In this document: piece by piece, positions 9,116 through 17,941 of the stretch
Layout: every line of letters begins with the position of its first letter
How positions within the stretch are numbered: position 1 is the first letter of the stretch
Assembly: GCA_900543205.1 (NCBI GenBank)
Contig: UQQM01000012.1
Span: 1 to 61,752, forward strand
DNA from: an uncultured Bacteroides sp.
GTDB taxonomy: Bacteria; Bacteroidota; Bacteroidia; Bacteroidales; UBA932
Direction of reading: 5' to 3'
Length of the DNA stretch: 61,752 nucleotides
Notes under the pieces: generated by a model
Told to the model about the DNA's origin: nothing
Databases searched by the model: none
Seen by the model: the letters and a program-made list of their open reading frames with translations, nothing else
Made by a program: the position numbers and the translations under genes

Positions 9116-10326
9116 TTCCCGTTTTTCTTTTCTGCAAGCTTTCTATAGATGGTGCGCTCGGAGATTCCCAGCTCGGCGGCGGCGGGCTTGACCTTTCCGC
9201 CGTGCTTGGCAAGGCATTTCTCTATCAGGTCGTCGTTGACCTTCCTTATCGACATCTGCTCCGGTTCGGGCTCCGTCTCCCGGACGTCCCCGGTGACTGT
9301 CTGCACCGGATGGAATTCGTCTCCGGCCTCCACCAGCCTGGGCGCGTTGCCGGCTGCGGCCCTGCGGCCGTAGTCTTCGGATTCCACTATGGAGCGCAGC
9401 CTGTCCACCTCCTGCTTCAGCATGTATATGGCGCTTATGATGTGCTGCCTGTCATCGTCCGACAGGGAGCTTCCGCCTCCGCTGTTCTGCGAAACCACGA
9501 GCGCGCCTGTCTCTTTGGGGATGTAGGCCAGCAGGGTCTCCGGCCCGAGCTCAACCCTCTCGGAGCTGGCGCCGACGGGTTTCGACTCCAGCGCGGTCAC
9601 GGTCTGCGCGATGTTCTTCAGCTGCCTTATGTTGCCCGGCCAGCGGTAGGAGGTCAGGATATTGATGGCTTCGTGGCTGAGGCTGACCTTGCAGAGCCCG
9701 TATTTCTCGGCGAAGTCGGAGGAGAACTTGCGGAACAGCAGGTAGATGTCGTCCTTGTTGCGGTCGCGCAGCGCCGGCATGCTTATCTGTATGCCGGAGA
9801 GCCTGTAGTACAGGTCCTCGCGGAACTTGCCGGTGGCCACTGCGTAGGCGAGGTCCACGTTGGTCGCCGCCACCACCCTGACGTCGGTCTTCTCGACTTT
9901 CGACGAGCCTACCTTTATATATTCCCCGTCCTGGAGCACCCTTAGCAGCAGCGCCTGGGTCTCCTTGGGGAGCTCCCCGATTTCGTCGAGGAACAGGGTG
10001 CCGCCGTCGGCTTCCTCGAAATAGCCCTTGCGCTCGCCGATGGCTCCGGTGAACGCGCCTTTTTCGTGCCCGAAAAGTTCTGCGTTGATGGTTCCCTCGG
10101 GGATTGCGCCGCAGTTGACGGCAAGATATTTGCTGGTTCTGCGGCGGCTGTACTGGTGGATTATCTGCGGCAGGTTCTCCTTTCCCACGCCGCTCTCGCC
10201 CGTGATCAGCACGGTGAGATCGGTGGGTGCCACGGCGACCGCCGTCTCGATCGCACGGTTCAGCCCGGCGTCGTTGCCGACGATGTCGAATTTGTTTTTC
10301 AGTCTTTGGAGTTCTTGTGAATCCAT
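9112..10326 (-). CDS. Sigma-54-interacting AAA+ transcriptional regulator
   Basis: 404 aa. The protein starts directly with the AAA+ domain: Walker A GESGVGKE (43-50), the sigma-54 contact loop GAFTGA (90-95), Walker B GGTLFLDEIG, and an R-finger region (FREDLYYRLS). A linker is followed by a Fis-type HTH near the C-terminus (AAAELGISERTIYRKL). There is no receiver or sensor domain, so its signal must come from a partner or its level may be controlled. Family members in Bacteroidetes sit upstream of lptE. The -7 box ends only 4 nt before the ATG, implying a leaderless mRNA. The first 118 bp of the gene are included in the 502-bp duplication. Confidence 0.92.
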   Translation of the reverse strand: MDSQELQRLKNKFDIVGNDAGLNRAIETAVAVAPTDLTVLITGESGVGKENLPQIIHQYSRRRTSKYLAVNCGAIPEGTINAELFGHEKGAFTGAIGERKGYFEEADGGTLFLDEIGELPKETQALLLRVLQDGEYIKVGSSKVEKTDVRVVAATNVDLAYAVATGKFREDLYYRLSGIQISMPALRDRNKDDIYLLFRKFSSDFAEKYGLCKVSLSHEAINILTSYRWPGNIRQLKNIAQTVTALESKPVGASSERVELGPETLLAYIPKETGALVVSQNSGGGSSLSDDDRQHIISAIYMLKQEVDRLRSIVESEDYGRRAAAGNAPRLVEAGDEFHPVQTVTGDVRETEPEPEQMSIRKVNDDLIEKCLAKHGGKVKPAAAELGISERTIYRKLAEKKNGK

Positions 10327-10330
10327 AGAG

Positions 10331-10338
10331 CAAAGTTA
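10331..10338 (-). promoter_or_regulatory. -7 box of the sigma-54 regulator gene
   Basis: TAACTTTG on the minus strand, with 4 nt (CTCT) before the ATG at 10326. An identical copy lies at 10833-10840 in the second repeat unit. Confidence 0.6.
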
Positions 10339-10350
10339 AGGAAATTTCGT

Positions 10351-10358
10351 TATTTTTG
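10351..10358 (+). promoter_or_regulatory. -7 box for the lipoprotein gene (first copy)
   Basis: TATTTTTG on the plus strand, 36 nt before the ATG at 10395. The functional copy for the intact gene is the duplicate at 10853-10860. Confidence 0.5.
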
Positions 10359-10394
10359 TTTTTACGATAAACTTTTGATAAAACAAGTTTGTAT

Positions 10395-10841
10395 ATGAAA
10401 AGAGTTTTTAAAGTTCTTGCATTTGGAGCCATAGTCTTTGCGGCCGTTTCCTGCGGCAAATCCAGGACTGAACAGATGGCTCTCGCAGCGGATGTGAAAA
10501 TTTCCTGCGAGCCTGAAGTCCTCACGCTTGTCGGCGATAAGGTCGATGCGGAAATCACGATTGTCTATCCCGAGAAGTATTTCTATCCCAAGACCATCCT
10601 TGAAGTGACCCCCGTGCTCGTATATGAAGGCGGAGAGGTTGCCGGCGAGACCTTCACATATCAGGGCGAGAAGGTCAAGGACAACTACGAGGTCGTTTCT
10701 TACGACGGCGGCACGGTGAGATCGGTGGGTGCCACGGCGACCGCCGTCTCGATCGCACGGTTCAGCCCGGCGTCGTTGCCGACGATGTCGAATTTGTTTT
10801 TCAGTCTTTGGAGTTCTTGTGAATCCATAGAGCAAAGTTAA
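10395..10841 (+). pseudogene. Truncated duplicate 5' end of the OmpA/TPR-like lipoprotein gene
   Basis: The first 105 codons are identical to the gene at 10897, then the frame crosses the duplication junction and reads antisense regulator sequence to a stop at 10841. The product would be a 148-aa lipoprotein with a normal signal peptide and an unrelated tail. It is probably a by-product of the duplication, not a functional gene. Confidence 0.75.
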
Positions 10842-10896
10842 GGAAATTTCGTTATTTTTGTTTTTACGATAAACTTTTGATAAAACAAGTTTGTAT

Positions 10897-12540
10897 ATGA
10901 AAAGAGTTTTTAAAGTTCTTGCATTTGGAGCCATAGTCTTTGCGGCCGTTTCCTGCGGCAAATCCAGGACTGAACAGATGGCTCTCGCAGCGGATGTGAA
11001 AATTTCCTGCGAGCCTGAAGTCCTCACGCTTGTCGGCGATAAGGTCGATGCGGAAATCACGATTGTCTATCCCGAGAAGTATTTCTATCCCAAGACCATC
11101 CTTGAAGTGACCCCCGTGCTCGTATATGAAGGCGGAGAGGTTGCCGGCGAGACCTTCACATATCAGGGCGAGAAGGTCAAGGACAACTACGAGGTCGTTT
11201 CTTACGACGGCGGCACCGTGACCGAGAAGGTCAGCTTCGACTATGTCGACGGCATGGAGACCTCCTATCTCGAGCTTCGCGGCGTCCTTTCATATAAGGA
11301 CACCGAGGTGGAGCTTCCCGCGCTCAAAGTGGCTGACGGCTGCAACGTCACCCAGCTGCTCGCCGACAACGGCGGAATCGTATCCTTCAAGAAGGACAAC
11401 TATCAGGAAGTGATCCACGAGAGCACCGAGGGCCAGATTCTCTACACCGTGAACTCCTCAGTGGTGAGGAACAGCGAGCTGAAGTCCGAGTCCGTGAAGG
11501 ATCTCCAGGCGGCTCTCGAGGAGGTGGCTTCAGACCCCCGCTATACCGTCACCGGAACCAAGATCATCTCATACGCCTCGCCTGAAGGCGGCCAGGAGCT
11601 CAACGCCAAGCTTTCTGACAGGCGCGCCGAGTCCGCCGAGAAGGCATGGGACAAAGTGACCGGAGGCCTGCCTGCGGGCGATGTCCAGGTGCAGAGCGTA
11701 GGACAGGACTGGGAAGGCTTCCAGGAAGCTGTCGAGAATTCCAACGTCGAGGACAAGGACCTGATTCTCCGCGTGCTCTCCATGTACAGCGACCCCGCTG
11801 TCCGCGAGAGGGAGATCCGCAACATGTCCCAGGTATATCAGGAAATCAGCAAGGACGTGTTCCCCGAGCTGCGCCGCGCCAGGTTCATCGCCGACCTTGA
11901 CTACCGCAACTTCTCCGATGCCGAACTGGTCGAGCTCACCCGTTCCGCGATTGAAGTCCTCGACGAGGAGGCTCTGCTCCGCGCGGCTTCCATCGTGAGC
12001 GACAATGCCGCCAAGGCCGAGATATATAAGGAGGCCGTCACCAGGTTCTCTTCCGACAGGGCCAACTTCAACCTCGCGGTGCTCGCGCTCCAGGACCGCA
12101 GGCCCGATGAGGCTGCGGGCTATCTTTCCGCAATCAGGAACCCCGATGCCGACGTCACCAACGCCAAGGGCGTATGCGAGTTCCAGAAGGGCAACTATGC
12201 TGCTGCGGCGGAGCTCTTCAGCAAGGCGGGCACCGAGGACGCCAAGGCCAATCTCGGAGCGGTGCAGATTCTCCAGGGCGACTATGACGCCGCCGTCAAG
12301 GCCCTCGCAGACACCGACAGCGACGTGAAGGCCGTAGCGTACATCCTGACCGGAGACCTTGACAAGGCCGAGGCCGCCGTTACCTGCGACTGTCCGCGCG
12401 CCAACTACCTTAGGGCCGTCATAGCTGCACGTGAAGGAGATTCCGATGCAGTCGCGAGCAACCTCAACAAGGTCGCCGCAGCCAGCCCCGAGCTCATGGC
12501 GAAGGCCGAAAAGGATGTAGAATTCGCAAACTACAGATAA
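10897..12540 (+). CDS. Lipoprotein with OmpA-like segment and TPR repeats
   Basis: 547 aa from ATG 10897; a TTG two codons earlier is less likely. Lipoprotein signal MKRVFKVLAFGAIVFAAVSCG. Residues of about 30-140 look beta-rich (ADVKISCEPEVLTLVGDKVD). About 200-250 resemble an OmpA-type peptidoglycan-binding motif (IISYASPEGGQELNAKLSDR, then RAESAEKAW). The last 200 residues are helical repeats (NFNLAVLALQDRRPDEAAGY; GVCEFQKGNYAAAAELFSKA) of TPR type. This predicts an outer-membrane-anchored periplasmic protein. It is read divergently from the sigma-54 regulator, which may control it. The 5' end is duplicated upstream. Confidence 0.75.
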   Translation: MKRVFKVLAFGAIVFAAVSCGKSRTEQMALAADVKISCEPEVLTLVGDKVDAEITIVYPEKYFYPKTILEVTPVLVYEGGEVAGETFTYQGEKVKDNYEVVSYDGGTVTEKVSFDYVDGMETSYLELRGVLSYKDTEVELPALKVADGCNVTQLLADNGGIVSFKKDNYQEVIHESTEGQILYTVNSSVVRNSELKSESVKDLQAALEEVASDPRYTVTGTKIISYASPEGGQELNAKLSDRRAESAEKAWDKVTGGLPAGDVQVQSVGQDWEGFQEAVENSNVEDKDLILRVLSMYSDPAVREREIRNMSQVYQEISKDVFPELRRARFIADLDYRNFSDAELVELTRSAIEVLDEEALLRAASIVSDNAAKAEIYKEAVTRFSSDRANFNLAVLALQDRRPDEAAGYLSAIRNPDADVTNAKGVCEFQKGNYAAAAELFSKAGTEDAKANLGAVQILQGDYDAAVKALADTDSDVKAVAYILTGDLDKAEAAVTCDCPRANYLRAVIAAREGDSDAVASNLNKVAAASPELMAKAEKDVEFANYR

Positions 12541-12544
12541 TACT

Positions 12545-12598
12545 TTTGCAAATTGTTTAAATTTGCGTATATTTGCAGCCCCCAAATTTATGGGGGCT
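12545..12598 (+). promoter_or_regulatory. rpsL promoter with overlapping GC hairpin
   Basis: -33 TTTG (12545-12548) and -7 TATATTTG (12568-12575) are separated by 19 nt. Immediately after lies the hairpin AGCCCCC (12577-12583) / GGGGGCT (12592-12598), followed by TTTATAATTTTATT. The expected start (about 12582) falls inside the 5' arm, so the hairpin may be the terminator of the upstream lipoprotein gene or a start-site element. Confidence 0.75.
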
Positions 12599-12623
12599 TT
12601 TATAATTTTATTAAAAACCATTT

Positions 12624-12995
12624 ATGCCCACAATTCAACAATTGGTTCGCAAAGGACGCGAGGTTATTGAGGTGAAGTCAAAATCTCGTGCGTTGGATGC
12701 ATGTCCTCAGAAGCGTGGCGTATGCGTCAGGGTCTATACCACGACCCCCAAGAAACCTAACTCAGCGATGCGTAAGGTTGCCCGTGTGCGTCTCACCAAC
12801 TCAAAAGAGGTCAATGCCTACATTCCCGGCGAGGGCCACAACCTCCAGGAGCACTCAATCGTGCTCGTTCGCGGAGGCCGTGTGAAGGACCTTCCGGGTG
12901 TACGTTACCACATCCTCAGGGGCGCTTTGGATACTGCCGGAGTCGAGGGACGCACTCAGTCCCGCTCTCTCTACGGAGCTAAGAGGCCGAAGTAA
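12624..12995 (+). CDS. rpsL: 30S ribosomal protein S12
   Basis: 123 aa, usual length. It has the decoding-centre motifs [19 protein letters not shown] and [15 protein letters not shown], where streptomycin-resistance changes occur in the family. It starts the rpsL-rpsG-fusA-rpsJ group under its own promoter. In most Bacteroidetes rpoB-rpoC lie upstream; here a lipoprotein gene does. Confidence 0.98.
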   Translation: MPTIQQLVRKGREVIEVKSKSRALDACPQKRGVCVRVYTTTPKKPNSAMRKVARVRLTNSKEVNAYIPGEGHNLQEHSIVLVRGGRVKDLPGVRYHILRGALDTAGVEGRTQSRSLYGAKRPK

Positions 12996-13037
12996 TTGCC
13001 GCAAGGATGGTTTACAAACTTTAATCTTTTTTAACAG

Positions 13038-13514
13038 ATGAGAAAAGCAAAGCCTAAGAAGAGGATTCTACTTCCTGATCCCAAGTATCACGACACGCAG
13101 GTTACACGTTTCGTGAACAATCTCATGTTGCAGGGAAAGAAGAGTATCGCGTATTCTATTTTTTACGATGCCATTGATCTGGTAGGCGAGAAGATGAAAG
13201 ATTCTGACAAGGCTCCTCTCGATATTTGGAGGAAGGCTCTCGAGAACGTGACCCCTCAGATTGAGGTCAAGTCACGCCGTATCGGCGGTGCCAACTTCCA
13301 GGTGCCCACGGAGTTGCGCCCCGAAAGGAAGATTTCGCTCTCGATGAAGAACATGATCAACTTCGCCCGCAAGCGTTCAGGCCACTCCATGGCAGAAAAA
13401 CTTTGCGCCGAGATTATCGCCGCCTACAACAACGAAGGCGGTGCGTTCAAGCGCAAGGAGGACATGCACAAGATGGCAGAAGCCAACAAGGCGTTCGCAC
13501 ATTTCCGTTTTTAG
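13038..13514 (+). CDS. rpsG: 30S ribosomal protein S7
   Basis: 158 aa. Starts [17 protein letters not shown] and carries the conserved block [20 protein letters not shown] and the basic stretch around [17 protein letters not shown]7 nucleates the head of the 30S subunit and contacts E-site tRNA. It follows rpsL by 42 nt in the same direction. Confidence 0.98.
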   Translation: MRKAKPKKRILLPDPKYHDTQVTRFVNNLMLQGKKSIAYSIFYDAIDLVGEKMKDSDKAPLDIWRKALENVTPQIEVKSRRIGGANFQVPTELRPERKISLSMKNMINFARKRSGHSMAEKLCAEIIAAYNNEGGAFKRKEDMHKMAEANKAFAHFRF

Positions 13515-13527
13515 CTGATTCCGACAG

Positions 13528-15642
13528 ATGGCAAAAAGAGATCTTAAGTACACGAGAAACATCGGCATCATGGCTCACATCGATGCCGGCAAGACGACCA
13601 CTTCCGAGCGTATCCTCTACTACACCGGAAAGACCCACAAGATTGGTGAGGTTCATGAAGGTGCCGCTACCATGGACTGGATGGTTCAGGAGCAGGAAAG
13701 AGGTATCACCATCACATCGGCCGCCACGACTGCGTTCTGGCATTACAACGGAGAGACCTATCAGATCAACCTGATTGATACTCCGGGCCATGTGGATTTC
13801 ACCGTGGAAGTCGAGCGTTCTCTCCGTGTCCTTGACGGAACTGTAGCTACCTTCTGTGCAGTCGGCCGTGTCCAGCCCCAGTCCGAGACCGTGTGGCGCC
13901 AGGCCGACAAGTATCGTGTGCCCAAGATTGCATACGTCAACAAGATGGACCGCGTAGGTGCCGACTTCCTCGCATGCGTGGAGGAAATCAAGACCAAGCT
14001 CGGCGCAACTGCAGTGCCCATCTGCCTCCCCATAGGTTCCGAGGAGAAGTTCCAGGGAATCGTGGATCTGATAGCCAAGAAGGCCATCTACTACGATTCA
14101 GGCGAAGAGCTCGTCAACTACGAGATCAAGGATGTGCCCGAGGATATGAAGGATGCTGTCGCTCTCTGGAGGGACAAGCTCGTGGAGGCTGCCGCCGAGT
14201 GCGACGATGCCCTCATGGACAAGTATTTCGAGGATCCCGAATCCATCACCGAAGACGAGATTATCGCGGCTCTCCGCAAGGGTACCATCGCAATGCAGAT
14301 TGTTCCCGCATGCTGCGGCTCATCATTCAAGAACAAGGGAGTGCAGTTCCTTCTTGACGCTGTGATGAGGTATCTGCCTTCACCTCTCGACATCGGCGAT
14401 ACCAGGGCCACCGACCTCAACACGAACAAGGAAGTCGACCTCAAGCCTTCAGCCGCCGAGCCTTTCTGCGGACTGGTGTTCAAGATTGCCACCGATCCCT
14501 TCGTGGGCCGTCTTGCATACGTGAGAGTTTATTCAGGTCATCTTGACGCAGGTTCATACGTGTTCAACTCCCGCTCCGGCAAGAAGGAGAGAGTCGCACG
14601 TCTGTATCAGATGCACTCCAACCACCAGAACCCCATAGAGTTCGTCGAGGCAGGCGATATCTGCGCCGCTGTAGGATTCAAGGATCTCCGTACCGGAGAC
14701 ACAATCTGCGCGGAAGGCAAGAACTTCGCTCTCGAGTCAATGGAGTTCCCCGATCCCGTTATCGGAATCGCCGTGGAGCCCAAGACCCAGAAGGATCTCG
14801 ACAAGCTCGGAATCGCCCTCGGCAAGCTCGCGGAGGAGGATCCCACCTTCACCGTCAAGACCGACCATGATACGGGCCAGACCGTAATCAGCGGCATGGG
14901 TGAGCTTCACCTCGACATCATTGTTGACCGTCTGCGCCGCGAGTTCGGAGTGGAAATCAACCAGGGTGCTCCCCAGGTCAACTACAAGGAGGCCATCACC
15001 GGTACCACACAGCACCGCGAGGTGTTCAAGAAGCAGACCGGCGGCCGCGGTAAGTTCGCCGACATCATCGTCGAAATCGGACCTGCCGACGAAGGAGTAC
15101 AGGGTCTTCAGTTCGACAACCAGGTCAAGGGAGGAAACGTGCCCAAGGAATTCGTTCCTGCGGTACAGAAGGGCTTCGAGTCAGCAATGGCCAACGGCGT
15201 GCTTGCAGGATATGAAGTGCAGTCGCTCAAGGTCACCCTGCTCGACGGTTCGTTCCACCCTGTGGATTCCGACCAGCTCTCTTTCGAGCTTGCCGCACGC
15301 ATGGCTTTCCGCCACGCCTGCCCCAAGTGCCATCCCGTAATCCTCGAGCCTATCATGAATCTCGAAGTGGTTACCCCCGAGGAGTACATGGGTGAGATTG
15401 TCGGAGACCTCAACCGCCGTCGTGGCCAGATTGTTGCAATGGACTCTACGGCCAACGGTGCCCGCATCGTCAAGGCGTTCGTTCCGCTTTCGGAGCAGTT
15501 CGGCTATGTTACTGTGCTGCGTACCCTGTCTTCAGGACGCGCGACCAGCACCATGTCGTTCGACCACTACGCCGAGGTTCCCGCCACCATGGCCAAGGAC
15601 ATCATCGAGAAGAGCGGATACAAGGTACCCGAGGACGAATAG
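13528..15642 (+). CDS. fusA: Elongation factor G
   Basis: 704 aa GTPase that drives ribosomal translocation and, with RRF, subunit recycling. G1 [16 protein letters not shown]3 DTPGHVDF and G4 NKMDR are intact; domain IV shows [14 protein letters not shown]. It starts 13 nt after rpsG and belongs to the same operon. Length and motifs are those of canonical bacterial EF-G. Confidence 0.98.
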   Translation: MAKRDLKYTRNIGIMAHIDAGKTTTSERILYYTGKTHKIGEVHEGAATMDWMVQEQERGITITSAATTAFWHYNGETYQINLIDTPGHVDFTVEVERSLRVLDGTVATFCAVGRVQPQSETVWRQADKYRVPKIAYVNKMDRVGADFLACVEEIKTKLGATAVPICLPIGSEEKFQGIVDLIAKKAIYYDSGEELVNYEIKDVPEDMKDAVALWRDKLVEAAAECDDALMDKYFEDPESITEDEIIAALRKGTIAMQIVPACCGSSFKNKGVQFLLDAVMRYLPSPLDIGDTRATDLNTNKEVDLKPSAAEPFCGLVFKIATDPFVGRLAYVRVYSGHLDAGSYVFNSRSGKKERVARLYQMHSNHQNPIEFVEAGDICAAVGFKDLRTGDTICAEGKNFALESMEFPDPVIGIAVEPKTQKDLDKLGIALGKLAEEDPTFTVKTDHDTGQTVISGMGELHLDIIVDRLRREFGVEINQGAPQVNYKEAITGTTQHREVFKKQTGGRGKFADIIVEIGPADEGVQGLQFDNQVKGGNVPKEFVPAVQKGFESAMANGVLAGYEVQSLKVTLLDGSFHPVDSDQLSFELAARMAFRHACPKCHPVILEPIMNLEVVTPEEYMGEIVGDLNRRRGQIVAMDSTANGARIVKAFVPLSEQFGYVTVLRTLSSGRATSTMSFDHYAEVPATMAKDIIEKSGYKVPEDE

Positions 15643-15666
15643 TTAACGAATAGAAAAAAATCAGAT

Positions 15667-15972
15667 ATGAGTCAGAAAATCAGAATTAAACTCAAGTCTT
15701 TCGATCATATGCTCGTTGACAAGTCAGCGTCCAAGATCGTTGAGACCGTGAAGTCTACCGGAGCGAAGGTGAATGGCCCCATTCCTCTTCCTACCAACAA
15801 GAAGATCTTCACAGTGAACCGCTCCACCTTCGTGAACAAGAAGTCACGCGAGCAGTTCGAGCTTGATTCCTACCGCAGGCTGCTCGATATCGAGGATTCC
15901 AACGCCAAGACGGTGGACGCCTTGATGAAGCTCGAGCTTCCTTCCGGAGTAGAGGTAGAAATCAAAGTGTGA
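15667..15972 (+). CDS. rpsJ: 30S ribosomal protein S10
   Basis: 101 aa with the S10 motifs [32 protein letters not shown] and the terminal [11 protein letters not shown]. In Bacteroidetes rpsJ normally continues directly into rplC-rplD-rplW-rplB. Here it is followed by a hairpin, tRNA-Met and a terminator, so the S10 operon is cut after its first gene. Confidence 0.97.
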   Translation: MSQKIRIKLKSFDHMLVDKSASKIVETVKSTGAKVNGPIPLPTNKKIFTVNRSTFVNKKSREQFELDSYRRLLDIEDSNAKTVDALMKLELPSGVEVEIKV

Positions 15973-15976
15973 TACC

Positions 15977-15996
15977 GGGCGGTATCAAGACCGCCC
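15977..15996 (+). terminator. Hairpin after rpsJ
   Basis: GGGCGGT (15977-15983) pairs with ACCGCCC (15990-15996), loop 6 nt, followed only by CTTTC. It is a weak terminator or a processing signal before the tRNA at 16003. Confidence 0.45.
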
Positions 15997-16002
15997 CTTT
16001 CA

Positions 16003-16076
16003 GGTCCCATAGCTCAGTTGGTTAGAGCACCTGACTCATAATCAGGGAGTCGTAGGTTCAAGCCCTACTGGGACCA
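16003..16076 (+). tRNA. tRNA with CAU anticodon (Met)
   Basis: 74 nt. Acceptor GGTCCCA pairs with TGGGACC, discriminator A, D-arm AGCTCAGTTGGTTAGAGC, anticodon loop CTCATAA in stem CCTGA/TCAGG, T-arm GTAGGTTCAAGCCCTAC. No initiator-type C1-A72 mismatch, so it is elongator Met; a lysidine-modified Ile(CAU) cannot be fully excluded. No encoded CCA. Confidence 0.9.
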
Positions 16077-16089
16077 CCCTCGAAACCAA

Positions 16090-16119
16090 GCGCCTGCATT
16101 TCCTTGCAGGTGCTTTTTT
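16090..16119 (+). terminator. Terminator of the rpsL-fusA-rpsJ-tRNA unit
   Basis: GCGCCTGCA (16090-16098) pairs with TGCAGGTGC (16105-16113, one wobble) and is followed by six T. Confidence 0.85.
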
Positions 16120-16438
16120 GTATCTAACTGCGGCTTGCAATCATCTACCGCCAGCGGCCATAAGCATCCCTCGCAGGCGGGAAAAGCCTGCTCGTGGATG
16201 ATATGGGCCGTCCGGCGGGGTCGATTCAGGTTGCCGGTTATGCGCGAGTCGTCAGCCGGGTCCTAGAACCGGATATTGCTGGAAATCCGTTACGACCGAG
16301 CGGACTGAATTGATGCCGAGCAGACTTTTCCCGTCTGCGAGGCACAATTGCAGCCGCGAGGCGGACAGAAGGAGGCGGACGGAAGGAGCGGACATCAGGG
16401 GAGGGCAGGAGTGCAAATCCGGCTGCAACAGCCACTCC
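16120..16438. other. Structured noncoding region between tRNA-Met and comF
   Basis: About 320 bp without a credible gene, between convergent units. A nested imperfect hairpin covers 16148-16218 (CCGCC/GGCGG, CGGCC/GGCCG, CATCC/GGATG, GCAGGC/GCCTGC). A second hairpin is GCAGAC/GTCTGC at 16320-16338. A 14-bp tandem repeat (GAGGCGGACRGAAG, about 2.6 copies) spans 16358-16393. A further hairpin with arms near 16409-16437 abuts the comF stop. No T-run follows any of them. It may be a small RNA or a remnant element. Confidence 0.5.
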
Positions 16439-17197
16439 TTATTCTCCGGCGTAGGCGAGGGTTGCGGCGGAGATGCGCACGGCCGGGCCGAAGACCTTGC
16501 GCAGTGCCTTGTGGCATTCCCCGAGGGTCGCGCCCGAGGTGAATACGTCATCCGTCAGAAGTATGTGCCGGATGTTCCCCATCGAAGCCAGTACTCTGGC
16601 CTTCTCAGTGGCCATGAAGGCCCCGGCAACGTTGGCGGCCTTCTCTTCGCCTGAAAGCTTAGTCTGCGTCCCCGTCCTCCTGCCGCGCCGCATAATGTCT
16701 GTCCTGCATGGGGCGGAAAGGGCCTTTGCCAGCTCTGTGGCTATGATTTCGGCCTGATTGTAGCCCCGCTTCCAGCGCCTCGTCCAGTGCAGCGGGACGG
16801 GCACCACGAGGTCCACGCCCTCGAAAAGCTCCGAGGCGGCCAGGCGGCTCCCCAGCATCCGGGCGAAAAACCTGCCGCTCCCGAAATCGCGGTGGTATTT
16901 CAGGGCCTGGGTGATGCGGCTGTATTTCGAATCGGCATTATAATAGAAAAGAGCCGCAGCATATGCATACGGCTCGTAATTGTCTCCGGCTATCCGGGCG
17001 TTGAACTTGTCGGCCATGGGGTTGCGGCCGACCGTGGCGAAATGCGTTTCGGGGAGGTCTGCCAGGCAGTTCAGGCAGATGTGCCTTTCCTGCGGCAGCA
17101 GAGTCCTTCCGCACACCACACAGACTCTCGGCAGGACGAGATCCAGAAGAGCCGAGAGCGAAGTTTTCAAGTCAAGTCCGGTCAGTCGGGAATCCAT
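16439..17197 (-). CDS. comF: ComF family phosphoribosyltransferase-like protein
   Basis: 252 aa. An N-terminal Cys4 cluster (CVVCG ... CLNCL, about 26-52) precedes a phosphoribosyltransferase fold with the PRPP loop ILLTDDVFTSGATL near 215-228. The family motif VPVPLHWTRRWKRGYNQAE is at about 130-150. In transformable bacteria ComF helps DNA uptake or processing; in Bacteroidetes its exact role is unclear. It starts 1 nt after the fabG stop. Confidence 0.88.
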   Translation of the reverse strand: MDSRLTGLDLKTSLSALLDLVLPRVCVVCGRTLLPQERHICLNCLADLPETHFATVGRNPMADKFNARIAGDNYEPYAYAAALFYYNADSKYSRITQALKYHRDFGSGRFFARMLGSRLAASELFEGVDLVVPVPLHWTRRWKRGYNQAEIIATELAKALSAPCRTDIMRRGRRTGTQTKLSGEEKAANVAGAFMATEKARVLASMGNIRHILLTDDVFTSGATLGECHKALRKVFGPAVRISAATLAYAGE

Positions 17198-17941
17198 CTA
17201 GCAGTTCATCGCACCGCAGCAGTTGATTACCTGTCCGCTTACATACGATGAGAGGTCGCTGGCGAGGAAGAGCGCGACCTTTGCGACTTCTTCGGGGGTG
17301 CCGCCCCTGCGGAGAGGGATGGTCTTTGCCCATGCCTCGCGCACTGCTTCGGGCAGGGCGTTGGTCATGTCGGAGACTATGAAGCCGGGGGCGATGCAGT
17401 TGGCGCGTATGCCACGGGGGCCCATCTCCTTTGCGATTGACTTCGCGAGACCTATGAGGCCGGCCTTGGAGGCGGAATAGTTGCACTGTCCGGCGTTTCC
17501 GCTCACTCCTACCACTGACGACATGTTTATGATGCTGCCTCCTTTCTGGCGTGACATCACGGGAGTCACGGCGTGGATGAAATTATAGGCGGACTTGAGG
17601 TTCACGTTGATGACAGCGTCCCACTGCGCCTCGTCCATGCGGAGCATGAGCCCGTCCCTGGTGATTCCTGCGTTGTTCACGAGGATGTCTATGCGGCCGA
17701 AGTCGGCGAGCACCTTCTCCACGGTGGCGTGGACATCGGCGAAATCCGCCGCGTTGGAGGTATAGGCTGCCACCTTGACGCCGAGGGCTGCGATTTCAGC
17801 AGTGGTCTCGTCGCTGAGCTTGACGTCGGTGTAGGCGATGTCGGCTCCTTCTTCTGCGAACTTGAGGGCAATGGCCTTGCCTATGCCTCTGGATGCGCCC
17901 GTTATGAGGGCGACTTTTCCTTCAAGTAATTTCATTTTCAA
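17198..17941 (-). CDS. fabG: 3-oxoacyl-[ACP] reductase FabG
   Basis: 247-aa short-chain dehydrogenase that reduces 3-oxoacyl-ACP with NADPH in fatty-acid elongation. Cofactor motif TGASRGIGKA, NNAG motif, catalytic Ser in SSVVG and the Y-x-x-x-K pair in YSASK are intact; IAPGFIVSDMT fits FabG. The C-terminus reads VINCCGAMNC where relatives usually end in D-G-G; the three cysteines are unusual. The ATG overlaps the stop of the M24 peptidase gene by 4 nt. Confidence 0.9.
   Translation of the reverse strand: MKMKLLEGKVALITGASRGIGKAIALKFAEEGADIAYTDVKLSDETTAEIAALGVKVAAYTSNAADFADVHATVEKVLADFGRIDILVNNAGITRDGLMLRMDEAQWDAVINVNLKSAYNFIHAVTPVMSRQKGGSIINMSSVVGVSGNAGQCNYSASKAGLIGLAKSIAKEMGPRGIRANCIAPGFIVSDMTNALPEAVREAWAKTIPLRRGGTPEEVAKVALFLASDLSSYVSGQVINCCGAMNC

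Larger units (their letters stand above)
10209..11212. repeat. Exact 502-bp tandem duplication
   Basis: Unit 1 is 10209-10710 and unit 2 is 10711-11212; reading both I see no difference. Each unit holds the first 118 bp of the sigma-54 regulator gene, the divergent promoter region, and the first 316 bp of the OmpA/TPR-like gene. The junction shows GCAC microhomology between the two ends. As a result the left promoter serves the intact regulator, the right one serves the intact lipoprotein gene, and truncated copies of both 5' ends lie between. It is either a recent duplication or an assembly artefact. Confidence 0.9.

Noticed and set aside
9551..11060. Minus-strand frames of 335 and 232 codons across the duplicated region
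   Set aside because: They are out-of-frame readings of the sigma-54 regulator and antisense readings of the lipoprotein gene, created by the duplication.
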